A stretch of DNA of 36,007 bases from Pseudomonadota bacterium (GTDB taxonomy: Bacteria; Pseudomonadota; Alphaproteobacteria; Rickettsiales; SXRF01): the NCBI GenBank assembly GCA_028873525.1, contig JAGWIM010000010.1, positions 1 to 36,007 of the forward strand, written 5' to 3'. The notes beneath the pieces are model-generated. The model worked only from the letters and a program-made list of their open reading frames with translations, did no database searches and was not told the DNA's origin. The position numbers were made by a program, and so were the translations under genes. Below, in pieces: positions 23,053 to 30,215 of the stretch (positions are counted from its first letter, which is position 1; the number at the start of each line of letters is the position of its first letter).

Positions 23053-23442
23053 CTACCCTCCCTGCCGCGCATTCAGGCGGGTAACGATTTTCAGCAGCGC
23101 CATGACCCACATTTGCCAGGCTTTGGTACGGCCACAGCCGATTCGCCAGCATATTTGCTTCCAGTAAACACGCTCGGCCCGGAGCCATACCAGCCGCCGT
23201 TCGTCTTCATCATCGAGCAGGAAAATCCAATGGATGGTTTCTTCCATGCGGCTTATGGCTTCCGCAGATGGAGGCCCACGGCGCAACGGTTCCTGTTCGG
23301 CCTGCATCTGCTCCATAATGGTGCGCACGATGGGCGGCCAGGTGTTGAAATATCCTTTTACCGTGACCGGCGGCATGCGCCGGAGCGTTTTTGCCGCTTC
23401 CTCGAAACGGTCGGCAATATCGGTCATTGTCCATTTTTCCAT
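23053..23442 (-). CDS. DUF6362-like phage-type HTH protein
   Basis: 129 residues. Segments VKGYFNTWPPIVRTIMEQMQ, RGPPSAEAISRMEETIHWIF and DERRLVWLRAERVYWKQICW, ending in RIGCGRTKAWQMWVMALLKI, match the DUF6362 pattern as I remember it (conserved in alphaproteobacterial prophages). The C-terminal part looks like an HTH resembling a small terminase or sigma-like region. It follows the replication initiator by three bases (coupled). Its role is probably DNA binding within the element. Confidence 0.75.
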   Translation of the reverse strand: MEKWTMTDIADRFEEAAKTLRRMPPVTVKGYFNTWPPIVRTIMEQMQAEQEPLRRGPPSAEAISRMEETIHWIFLLDDEDERRLVWLRAERVYWKQICWRIGCGRTKAWQMWVMALLKIVTRLNARQGG

Positions 23443-23445
23443 TGT

Positions 23446-24657
23446 TTAGCCCTCCGTGGTGAGTTCGACGCCCGTCACGCGCGCGCCGGTTTTCGTGGCC
23501 TCTGCAAACCAGCGGTTGAGGTCGGCCAGGTAGTGTCGGGTGATCCAGTCGACGACGAATTTGCTGGGGCATTGCAGCGTGGCTAATGCCCTGCCTGAAT
23601 GCGACTTCGTGTTGGTGACCACGGTATTGGCCAGCCAGCTGCGGCAGGTATCCCGGCTGTATTTTTGCTCAAAGGAACGCAGCACGCTGCCCCACGCTTC
23701 CTGCAAAGCGATGACGTTGCAGGCGGGCGGCTTCGGTGGATGATTGCCGCCTGAAAATCCGCCCTCGAGGATTTTAGCGACGTGGTCGGAAGATTCGACG
23801 GCCCAGTTCAGGTCAATCGTCCAGCCTTTGCCCTCGATTTTGCCGAGGCAGAAATCCGATGCGCCGATGACCTGGCAGTAATACTGCCATGCCCGCATGT
23901 CCTGCTGGAAATCTTCCAGCCATCGCAGCGTCATCTGCTCTTTGCGTTTTGGCGTTAAAATCGCCTTCTGCCCTCTGGTGAGCTTACTTTGTACCTCTGA
24001 ATTCCAGACGTCGAGCATTTGTAAAAGGGTGCCGCTAGCGTCTGGCTTCTGATCGGTGGCTTGTCCACCGATCTTCTGTTTTTCCCTCTCGCGCTCTCCC
24101 TTTTCTTCTCTCGCTCTAAGTTTTTTATCTGAATCTTTTTTTAAATCTTTTTCTGCTTCTACCTCTGCCTCTTTTTCTGGTTCTGCACTCTGCGATCTGT
24201 TTTCTGCTTCTGAATTCTGTAATCTGTTATCTCTCTCTGTATCTGTCTTTTTTTGCGTACTTTTTTGTTGCGCGGCGTTTCCCGGCGTTGCATCGCGTTG
24301 CATCGCGTTGCATGACGCTGCATCGCGTTGCGTCTTGGCGCGGGATTTCTTGGAACGCTCGGTGGGGCTTGTGTATTGACGCTTATCCCAGCTGGTAAGG
24401 CGGTTTTCTGCCGTGAGCAAATTCTTTTCGTAAAAGCCGTTAATGATTTTGATAACGTCTTCTGTTTCAAGATTTTGCAGCACGGCGATTTGCTCGGCAT
24501 CAATCACCACGTTGCCGCGCGGATTATTCTGCGACGCCATATCGAGCAGGCACACCCACACCGATAGCACGCTGGCCATCGGCTGCTTGGTGCGGTGCGC
24601 GATCACCTTTAATTTGGTGTCCTGCGGCATACCGTGATAAGCCCTGTACCAGTCCAT
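23446..24657 (-). CDS. Phage-type replication initiator with DnaA-N-like C-terminus
   Basis: 403 residues. Residues 1-93 (MDWYRAYHGMPQDTKLKVIA, then WVCLLDMASQNNPRGNV) resemble the winged-helix N-terminus of phage replisome organiser proteins. Residues about 94-205 are a highly charged Gln/Glu/Lys/Arg linker, low complexity at DNA level too. The last 80 residues (AWGSVLRSFEQKYSRDTCRS, then LQCPSKFVVDWITRHYLADL) match the DnaA domain I pattern that recruits DnaB helicase. The design (origin-binding head, linker, helicase-recruiting tail) is like lambda O, and like O the gene carries direct repeats in its middle. It is in an operon with the 78-residue and DUF6362-like genes. Confidence 0.8.
   Translation of the reverse strand: MDWYRAYHGMPQDTKLKVIAHRTKQPMASVLSVWVCLLDMASQNNPRGNVVIDAEQIAVLQNLETEDVIKIINGFYEKNLLTAENRLTSWDKRQYTSPTERSKKSRAKTQRDAASCNAMQRDATPGNAAQQKSTQKKTDTERDNRLQNSEAENRSQSAEPEKEAEVEAEKDLKKDSDKKLRAREEKGEREREKQKIGGQATDQKPDASGTLLQMLDVWNSEVQSKLTRGQKAILTPKRKEQMTLRWLEDFQQDMRAWQYYCQVIGASDFCLGKIEGKGWTIDLNWAVESSDHVAKILEGGFSGGNHPPKPPACNVIALQEAWGSVLRSFEQKYSRDTCRSWLANTVVTNTKSHSGRALATLQCPSKFVVDWITRHYLADLNRWFAEATKTGARVTGVELTTEG
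24060..24260. other. Strand-asymmetric polypyrimidine tract in the initiator gene
   Basis: About 200 bases of the plus strand are almost all C and T (CTTTTCCCTCTCGCGCTCTC, then TTTTTTATCTGAATCTTTTT and TTCTGCTTCTACCTCTGCCTC). On the coding strand this is the Glu/Lys/Arg linker. Beside the 10-bp repeats it is a candidate easily melted or strand-switching region of an origin. Confidence 0.5.
24287..24336. repeat. Five 10-bp iteron-like repeats in the initiator gene
   Basis: Units GTTGCATCGC (24287), GTTGCATCGC (24297), GTTGCATGAC (24307), GCTGCATCGC (24317) and GTTGCGTCTT (24327), exactly head to tail. Because 10 is not a multiple of 3 the repeat crosses frames, so it is a DNA-level rather than a protein-level repeat. 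Candidate initiator binding sites. Confidence 0.65.
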
Positions 24658-24666
24658 GCCACCCCG

Positions 24667-24903
24667 CTAATCGAGTAGGCTTGGTTGGTTCGCATCCGCT
24701 TCCTGTTCCTCGCGTTCCTGTCCTTCTTGCTTAAGTGCAAGCGCCGCTTCAATGCAGCCTTTGGTGAGCTTGGCTCGGTCTAATTCCCGCGTGGCTTGCT
24801 TCCTCAATCGCAGCAGCGTTTCCATGTCCATGCTGTGCATGGTTTTGATGGTGAGATGACAAATTTCGTCAAAGGCAGAAATAGGTTTTGATTCGTCGTT
24901 CAT
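24667..24903 (-). CDS. Small coiled-coil protein, first gene of the replication operon
   Basis: 78 residues, helical: SAFDEICHLTIKTMHSMDME, then TLLRLRKQATRELDRAKLTK, then a Glu/Gln-rich tail ending NQPSLLD. No family is recognised. It ends ten bases before the initiator start. The tail motif QPSLLD resembles a short clamp-binding peptide (QxxLL-like), which would fit a replication accessory role, but that is a guess. Confidence 0.65.
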   Translation of the reverse strand: MNDESKPISAFDEICHLTIKTMHSMDMETLLRLRKQATRELDRAKLTKGCIEAALALKQEGQEREEQEADANQPSLLD

Positions 24904-24926
24904 GCGGGCCTCCGTTGGTTAAAACG

Positions 24927-24952
24927 GTTCGTTTGTTCGAACTGTTCGGACA
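24927..24952. promoter_or_regulatory. Triple GTTC operator before the replication operon
   Basis: GGTTCG, TGTTCGAACT (24934-24943) and TGTTCGGACA (24943-24952) in tandem, 24-49 bases upstream of the ATG at 24903. It shares the TGTTCGAAC palindrome with 23038-23047. The half-site spacing (8 and 9 bases) does not fit the alphaproteobacterial LexA box GTTC-N7-GTTC. Confidence 0.45.
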
Positions 24953-25000
24953 GAAAGCTGCATGACGACACGGGGGGACGGCGTGGACCTGGATGGGACT

Positions 25001-25193
25001 TTGGTGAGGGATGAAAGGGGGATAGAAATTCGTTCTTACGTTCTAAAATGAGGCAAAATTAGCCTGTCAACAACCTTGGGTGGGGATGAAGTGGTACATA
25101 GGGTGGGGATGAAAGGGGGATGGAAAAAATCCCGTCATTGAAAAATAAACGGAAAAGCCCCTTGAAGGGGGACAAGGCGGGGATAAAGATGGA
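25001..25193. repeat. Four GGGGATGAAAGGGGGAT-like direct repeats
   Basis: GGTGAGGGATGAAAGGGGGA (25003-25022), GGGTGGGGATGAAGTGG (25078-25094), GGGTGGGGATGAAAGGGGGA (25101-25120) and GGCGGGGATAAAGATGGA (25176-25193). They fill the 305-base non-coding gap 24904-25208 upstream of the replication operon. They are strongly G-rich on one strand. Possible roles are a second iteron set, a single-strand origin, or regulator sites. No gene is seen here. Confidence 0.65.
25152..25175 (-). terminator. Possible terminator after the 240-residue gene
   Basis: On the minus strand CCCCTTCAAGGGG is followed by CTTTTCC, 35 bases after the stop at 25209. The stem is short and the T run imperfect. Confidence 0.4.
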
Positions 25194-25208
25194 TCAGGCG
25201 CTACTTAT

Positions 25209-25931
25209 TTAGGCGGCAATGGCTTCTTGCTCATGCAGATTCAGCCGATAATAACCGCGCCTGTTGGAAGCGACAATTTTATTCCAATCGCTTTTGCTCT
25301 TGAACACATCGCGTAACCGCAGCGCTTTTGAATGCGCGCCGGAGAGCAATGTTTTGCCATGCACCCACTGATTCCGACTCTGGTATGCATCATGCAGTTG
25401 CTGCACAATGCTGGCCTGCACATCCCCTAAATGGTATTCTTCTCCATTCAGCGTTAGGTGATGGTAATTAGCCGACACAGAAAATTCCTGCTGATCGATT
25501 TTTTCCTGTTTTGGACAAATGGCTCTGGCCGCTGCTATTCCATACGCCTGCTCAAATTCCAATTGATCCTGGCGCAATACCACCAGATCATGAATGTGGA
25601 CAATGACCGCTGGTTGCGGTGGCTCGTATGCTATCCGTAAAATATGTGCTTTCTGTCTCACCGAGCCGAAAATACGCAACTCGGCGCAGCCGGTGCTGCA
25701 AATGTGGTGAAAATCTTCCGGGCGTAACCTGATGAAGCCTTCTTTATGTTCATACTCGATGTAAAGAAACTTTTTGTCCTCGAACACGCCGCGTTCCATG
25801 TAACGAAGCGGCATCCAGACGCACACGCGCAACAGGCCATTTTCGATAGCGTAATAAACATCTTCCTGCGTGAGGCCCCACCGCTTTTGCAAACTATGCA
25901 GACGATCATATGTTTTTTCAGGTAACGGCAT
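25209..25931 (-). CDS. Unknown element protein, possible DNA-binding regulator
   Basis: 240 residues, ATG at 25931 preceded by AGGGGAG. I do not recognise the family. Residues 1-35 (YDRLHSLQKRWGLTQEDVYY, then AIENGLLRV) look like a helix-turn-helix. The middle is beta-rich. The C-terminal third (LTLNGEEYHLGDVQASIVQQ, then SKALRLRDVFKSKSDWNKIV) resembles the winged-helix half of response-regulator-type effectors, ending in a wing-like RRGYYRLN. A transcription regulator of the mobile element is the best guess. Upstream 25932-26090 is AT-rich and contains GTTAAC motifs like those at the operator near 28579. Confidence 0.65.
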   Translation of the reverse strand: MPLPEKTYDRLHSLQKRWGLTQEDVYYAIENGLLRVCVWMPLRYMERGVFEDKKFLYIEYEHKEGFIRLRPEDFHHICSTGCAELRIFGSVRQKAHILRIAYEPPQPAVIVHIHDLVVLRQDQLEFEQAYGIAAARAICPKQEKIDQQEFSVSANYHHLTLNGEEYHLGDVQASIVQQLHDAYQSRNQWVHGKTLLSGAHSKALRLRDVFKSKSDWNKIVASNRRGYYRLNLHEQEAIAA

Positions 25932-26090
25932 AACATCTCCCCTGTTAACGTGTTATATTTTCTGTTTTTTTAACCTCATTTTTTATATTTCCTTATTACT
26001 TTACTACAACCTTAATAGATATATTTCATTTTGTAAAACACGCCAAGGTTGAAACATTGGGCGCAGTAACCCCCGTTTTCTGTCATTCTA

Positions 26091-26327
26091 TTACCACCCC
26101 ATGAGCCAGTTCGGCGTTACGTTCAACACTCGCGCAATGGCATCCAGCTCCTTGTCTTTTACCGAACGTATGCCCCGCTCGATGGTGGAAATTTGTACGC
26201 GCTCAAGATTGACATTATAGTCAACACAAAGCGTCGCCGCGAACTCCACCTGAGATAGCCCAAGTTTTTGCCGCGCTTCTTTTATTTTTTTGCCGACGAT
26301 GTTGCCTTTGACTTGTGATAATGACAC
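26091..26327 (-). CDS. XRE-family HTH repressor (small)
   Basis: 78 residues, a single Cro/C1-type domain: IGKK-like start (VGKKIKEARQKLGLSQVEFA), then RVQISTIERGIRSVKDKELD and VLNVTPNWLMGW. It lacks a C-terminal peptidase or dimer domain. Divergent from Fic with a 160-base gap, which suggests it controls itself and possibly fic, like an element-level repressor. Confidence 0.88.
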   Translation of the reverse strand: MSLSQVKGNIVGKKIKEARQKLGLSQVEFAATLCVDYNVNLERVQISTIERGIRSVKDKELDAIARVLNVTPNWLMGW

Positions 26328-26363
26328 TTTCTTTTTTCACCTTTCCAGCGTAACGTACTGGAG

Positions 26364-26383
26364 GCGAAAGTTTCTTGCGAAAC
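26364..26383. promoter_or_regulatory. Candidate operator in the xre-fic divergent gap
   Basis: GCGAAA occurs twice in direct orientation (26364 and 26377), and GTTTC-TTGC-GAAAC (26370-26383) forms an inverted repeat. It lies about 40 bases upstream of the XRE gene and about 105 bases before fic. Further on, TAACGGCA is repeated at 26438-26458, before a TATAAA about 11 bases ahead of the fic ATG. Confidence 0.4.
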
Positions 26384-26487
26384 GCTAGGCTTTCATTTTT
26401 ATAGCGGCATCGATAATCGCCCTTGATTTATCGGCAGCTTAACGGCATAATAACGGCATTAACCGCTGCCTATAAACTGCCGAAAAC

Positions 26488-27576
26488 ATGCCATTCACGC
26501 CGAAATTCACCATTACCGCGAAAGTCGCCAGCTGCCTGATGCGTATCGAGGCGGCAAAGCAGGCGGTGCAGGATTTACCGATTACGCCTTCTGTGCTGGC
26601 GTCTTTGCGCGAAACGGCGCGGTTATTTTCCACGCACTATTCCACCATGATCGAGGGCAACCGGCTGACCCAGGAACAGGTGTCAAAAGTGATCGAGGAC
26701 AAGCAGCATTTTCCGGGGCGTGAACGCGACGAAAAAGAAGTGCTGGGCTATGACGCCGCGTTGGAAAAACTGGAGCAGCTTACCGCTTCCGGCAGCGCCG
26801 TCACCGAAACGCATATCCAAACGCTGCATGCGCTGGTAATGGCCGAGGGTCGGAAAAAGGTGAAGCCCACGCCCTATCGTGACGGCCAGAATGTAATCCG
26901 CGATAGCCGCAGCCGTGGCCTTGTGTACATGCCGCCCGAAGCCAAAGACGTACCGCCGCTAATGAAGGAAATGGTTGCGTGGGTAGCCTCTACCGGGGGC
27001 AAGGAATTGCCGTGCCCGATTCGTGCCGGTATCGCGCATTATGAATTCGCCACCATCCACCCATATTATGATGGCAATGGCCGCACGGCGCGGCTGCTTA
27101 CCACGCTCATTCTGCATCTAGGCGGGTATGATTTGAAAGGTCTATATTCGCTGGAAGAATACTATGCCCGGAATCTAGGCGCATATTATGAAGCGCTCAC
27201 CATCGGCCCGTCGCACAATTATTACGAAGGGCGCGCTAAAGCCGATATTACCAAGTGGGTGGAATATTTCTGCGAAGGAATGGCGGATAGCTTTGAGAGT
27301 GTGAAACGCCGCGCACTGGAAGCTGCTGGCAGCGGGGCGCAAGATCGCTCCCCGGCGCTGCGCCGCCTTGACCCACGCCAACGCAAGGCGCTTGAATTAT
27401 TCCGCGACAGTAACGCGATCACCAGCCGCGATATCGCAAGCCTGTTTAGAATCTCGGAGCGCGCCGCACGCAATTTGCTTACCGCATGGGTGGATGATGG
27501 TTTTCTGGTGATCGCTGACCCAGCGAAGAAAAGCCGCAAGTATGAATTGGCCGGTGAATTTAGGGAGATTTTGTAA
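26488..27576 (+). CDS. Fic family protein, class II (self-inhibited AMPylase type)
   Basis: 362 residues. The Fic catalytic motif is HPYYDGNGRTAR (191-202) with His191 as base. The N-terminal inhibitory motif STMIEG (52-57; S/T-xxx-E-G/N, Glu56) marks class II, where the inhibitory helix is in the same chain. The first part is the Fic_N-like region and the C-terminus is a winged helix (ITSRDIASLFRISERAARNL). Such proteins AMPylate targets and several act as toxins or stress regulators; the target is unknown. It overlaps the 3' end of the convergent truncated recombinase by 17 bases. Confidence 0.93.
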   Translation: MPFTPKFTITAKVASCLMRIEAAKQAVQDLPITPSVLASLRETARLFSTHYSTMIEGNRLTQEQVSKVIEDKQHFPGRERDEKEVLGYDAALEKLEQLTASGSAVTETHIQTLHALVMAEGRKKVKPTPYRDGQNVIRDSRSRGLVYMPPEAKDVPPLMKEMVAWVASTGGKELPCPIRAGIAHYEFATIHPYYDGNGRTARLLTTLILHLGGYDLKGLYSLEEYYARNLGAYYEALTIGPSHNYYEGRAKADITKWVEYFCEGMADSFESVKRRALEAAGSGAQDRSPALRRLDPRQRKALELFRDSNAITSRDIASLFRISERAARNLLTAWVDDGFLVIADPAKKSRKYELAGEFREIL

Positions 27577-27958
27577 GACTGGAGCGTGGACTGTTTTTCA
27601 GCGCATCCGGCTCCTTATAGGCATAATCGGCTGCATCATCCACAGCGACAACAACATGGCCAAGCTGCTTGCATGCCGCCTGCAATACGTGGCATAGGTG
27701 AAAATCGCGGGCCAGGCGGGATTCATCCCTTACAAGTATGCAATGCGCGGATGCCCCCTGCAGAAACTGCATCATCTCTCGCAGCCCATGGCGATTGGCA
27801 TTATTGCCGGATTTTCCGGAGTCATAAAATACGCCACTAATATCAAAGCCGCGCGTTGCTGCGTAGGTACGGCATTGTGCTTCCTGCGCCAGAATCGCAA
27901 GATCGTTGTGTGAACCGCATGCGGTTCGGCAATAGATCACTGCCATAGTCGGTTCCAT
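27560..27958 (-). CDS. Resolvase N-terminal domain only; nucleophile serine possibly missing
   Basis: About 132 residues from the ATG at 27958, which has AGGAGGAG just upstream. It covers only the catalytic resolvase fold (VIYCRTACGSHNDLAILAQE, GVFYDSGKSGNNANRHGL, ILVRDESRLARD). The Recombinase and zinc-ribbon domains are absent. At the position where active enzymes have RVS the sequence has RTA, so the nucleophile may be lost, unless the later Ser (CGS) substitutes. It could be a decayed recombinase or a stand-alone regulator. It is probably co-transcribed with the regulator at 27968. Confidence 0.75.
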   Translation of the reverse strand: MEPTMAVIYCRTACGSHNDLAILAQEAQCRTYAATRGFDISGVFYDSGKSGNNANRHGLREMMQFLQGASAHCILVRDESRLARDFHLCHVLQAACKQLGHVVVAVDDAADYAYKEPDALKNSPRSSLTKSP

Positions 27959-27967
27959 CACTCCTCC

Positions 27968-28567
27968 TTATAATAGCTCATAGTACCGTGGCTGGCAGTT
28001 TTTCATGGGCTGGATAAGTCCGGCCTTAAGCAATCCTTTCAGATCGCGTCGGGCAGTTTTGGCATGAATCTGCCATGTATCCACCAGATTTCCGGCGTGC
28101 ATGATATAACCCTGCTGCAGTTGTCCTAAGAACCATAGCTGACGCTGGTTCAATTGCACAGCCGTATGCGCATCAACCCGGACATAGATATGGACAAATT
28201 TGTCCCTTTCCATCGACAATTTATTCCGGTTTTTACACTTTTCATCCAGCCGCGTGCGCATGGTTTCAACGATACCCATACGCATTGCTTCCTGCCAGAG
28301 AGAGCCGAAACCCATATGCTCAAGCAGCATTTGCAGCACCTGCGGATAAAGTGAAGCAATTATCAGCAAGTGATTGGATTTAGGCGTATATTCATACTTA
28401 TACCATTTCCCGACAGTGCTGTAGGAGATACCGGTGTTTCTTGCGATATGCCGAAGCGATGCGCTCATATCGGCATGCGCTTCTAGTAACGCGGCACGTA
28501 CCATTTTGCCGAGTATTTTGTTGGTAATTCCGGAATGGCCGGAGTGGCCTTTTTTTGTGACAGACAT
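27968..28567 (-). CDS. Two-HTH putative regulator
   Basis: 199 residues. N-terminal part SASLRHIARNTGISYSTVGK reads as a helix-turn-helix; the C-terminal part (LNQRQLWFLGQLQQGYIMHA, then KTARRDLKGLLKAGLIQ) looks like a DeoR-type winged helix. The middle is basic. No known family name. It is divergent from the recombinase-ParB operon, and a perfect 18-bp palindrome sits between them, so it is a likely repressor of itself and of that operon. Confidence 0.7.
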   Translation of the reverse strand: MSVTKKGHSGHSGITNKILGKMVRAALLEAHADMSASLRHIARNTGISYSTVGKWYKYEYTPKSNHLLIIASLYPQVLQMLLEHMGFGSLWQEAMRMGIVETMRTRLDEKCKNRNKLSMERDKFVHIYVRVDAHTAVQLNQRQLWFLGQLQQGYIMHAGNLVDTWQIHAKTARRDLKGLLKAGLIQPMKNCQPRYYELL

Positions 28568-28578
28568 GGTTTTACTCC

Positions 28579-28596
28579 CTTGTTAAAGTTAACAAG
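28579..28596. promoter_or_regulatory. Perfect operator palindrome CTTGTTAA-AG-TTAACAAG
   Basis: Two 8-bp arms with a two-base centre, 11 bases upstream of the regulator ATG (28567) and 56 bases before the recombinase start. This position and symmetry are typical of an autoregulated divergent operator. Confidence 0.65.
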
Positions 28597-28652
28597 AGAG
28601 AAAATGGCTTTATTCTCAGGCAACTGGGGATCAGTTTTTTATTGGATTCAGT

Positions 28653-30215
28653 GTGCAGAAATTTTCAAATACACAGGGCAAAGAGCAAAAGGTGCCGCCT
28701 AAGAAAGCGGCTATGTATGTGCGCATGTCCACCGACCACCAGAAATACTCCACGGAAAATCAGGCCGACGCCATCCGCGCCTATGCTGACCGCTACCATA
28801 TAGAAATCATTAAAACCTACACCGACTCAGGAAAAAGCGGCCTGAGCATCGATGGCCGCGATGCGCTGAAACAATTGATTGATGATGTACAATCCGGTGT
28901 AACGGATTTTTCCATTATCCTGGTACTGGATATCACGCGCTGGGGCCGGTTCCAGGATGCCGACGAAAGTGCCTATTATGAATATATATGCCGCCGCGCC
29001 GGTATTGACGTGCGATACGTGGCAGAGCAATTTGAAAATGACGGCAGCCTGAGCGCCACAGTCATTAAAAGCATGAAACGCGCCATGGCCGGGGAATATA
29101 GCCGCGAGCTTTCAGTCAAAGTATTTGCTGGGCAATGCCGCCTGATCGAGCTTGGCTATCGCCAGGGCGGCCCTGCCGGGTATGGGCTGCGCCGCGTATT
29201 GATCGATGAGCGTGGGGAACAAAAAGCGGAGCTTAAGCGCGGCGAACATAAAAGCCTGCAGACCGACCGAGTAATCCTGATGCCGGGGCCGGAGGAAGAA
29301 ATAGAAACCGTGCGCTGGATATACAGTTCCTTTTGCGACGGCATGCCGGAAAGCAAAATTGCAGCGCTGCTCAATCAACGCGGCGTCATTACCGATCTTG
29401 GCCGCGCCTGGACGCGCGGCACTGTGCATGAGGTGCTGACCAATGAGAAGTATATCGGCAATAACATTTTTAACCGCACATCCTTCAAACTGAAAAAGCG
29501 CCATGTTGTCAATACGCCCGATATGTGGGTGCGCAAGGAAAAAGCCTTTCAGCCGGTCATCGAGCCCAGCTATTTTTATGTGGTGCAGCAGATTATTCTG
29601 GAACGCAGCTACCGATTTAGCAACGAGGAAATGTTGGAAAAGCTGCGCCAGCTGCATGATCGCCAGGGCTGGCTGTCCGGGGTGGTTATCAATGAAGCCG
29701 AGGATATGCCTTCCAGCAGCGCCTATCAGCACCGCTTTGGCAGCCTGATACGCGCCTACCAGCTGATCGGCTTTACGCCCGCCCATGATTACCGCTATAT
29801 CGAAATCAACCGCCGCCTGCGCCAGCTGCACGGCGATATCGTTAAGGATACCATTGCTAAAATCGAGCAGTTGGGCGGCAAGGTGCGCATCGAGCCGCAA
29901 ACAGAATTGCTGGTCATCAACGAAGAATTGAAATGCTCGCTGGTGATTTGCCGCTGCCAGCAGACACAGGCGGCGGCCTATCGGTGGAAAGTGCATCTTG
30001 ATACCGGCCTGCTGCCGCATATCACCATCGCCATACGGATGGACGCGCGCAATGAAAAACCCATGGATTACTACCTGCTGCCTGCGCTCGATATCGAAAA
30101 CCCCAGGCTGCGCCTGGCGGAAAGCAATGGGCTGGCGCTTGATGCCTATCGCTTCGATGATCTTGAGGTATTTTTTCAACTAACCGAACGTATTGCCATA
30201 GAGGAAGTCGCATGA
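28653..30215 (+). CDS. Serine recombinase of the recombinase-ParB-RepB module
   Basis: 520 residues, GTG start at 28653; a later GTG near 28692 is also possible. Resolvase domain AMYVRMSTDHQKYSTENQAD with nucleophile Ser26, then DSGKSGLSIDGRDALKQLID and ITRWGRF. The Recombinase domain holds RGTVHEVLTNEKYIGNNIFN. Instead of a zinc ribbon there is a distinct C-terminal region of about 180 residues (LSGVVINEAEDMPSSSAYQH, then RFGSLIRAYQLIGFTPAHDY, and IEQLGGKVRI...). Its ending includes PMDYYLLPALDIE. The gene overlaps the ParB gene by four bases (ATGA), so all three genes are made together. No direct-repeat att sites were seen around the module. Confidence 0.9.
   Translation: MQKFSNTQGKEQKVPPKKAAMYVRMSTDHQKYSTENQADAIRAYADRYHIEIIKTYTDSGKSGLSIDGRDALKQLIDDVQSGVTDFSIILVLDITRWGRFQDADESAYYEYICRRAGIDVRYVAEQFENDGSLSATVIKSMKRAMAGEYSRELSVKVFAGQCRLIELGYRQGGPAGYGLRRVLIDERGEQKAELKRGEHKSLQTDRVILMPGPEEEIETVRWIYSSFCDGMPESKIAALLNQRGVITDLGRAWTRGTVHEVLTNEKYIGNNIFNRTSFKLKKRHVVNTPDMWVRKEKAFQPVIEPSYFYVVQQIILERSYRFSNEEMLEKLRQLHDRQGWLSGVVINEAEDMPSSSAYQHRFGSLIRAYQLIGFTPAHDYRYIEINRRLRQLHGDIVKDTIAKIEQLGGKVRIEPQTELLVINEELKCSLVICRCQQTQAAAYRWKVHLDTGLLPHITIAIRMDARNEKPMDYYLLPALDIENPRLRLAESNGLALDAYRFDDLEVFFQLTERIAIEEVA

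Noticed and set aside
24287-24336. CRISPR array
   Set aside because: The units are 10 bp, contiguous and without spacers; no cas genes are present anywhere in the window.
23038-24952. LexA (SOS) boxes of the alphaproteobacterial GTTC-N7-GTTC type
   Set aside because: The GTTC half-sites are spaced 8 and 9 bases apart rather than 11, and the palindrome is GTTCGAAC; the spacing does not fit.
29112-30179. 355-codon antisense frame over the serine recombinase
   Set aside because: It is the mirror of the recombinase codons; no recognisable domain.
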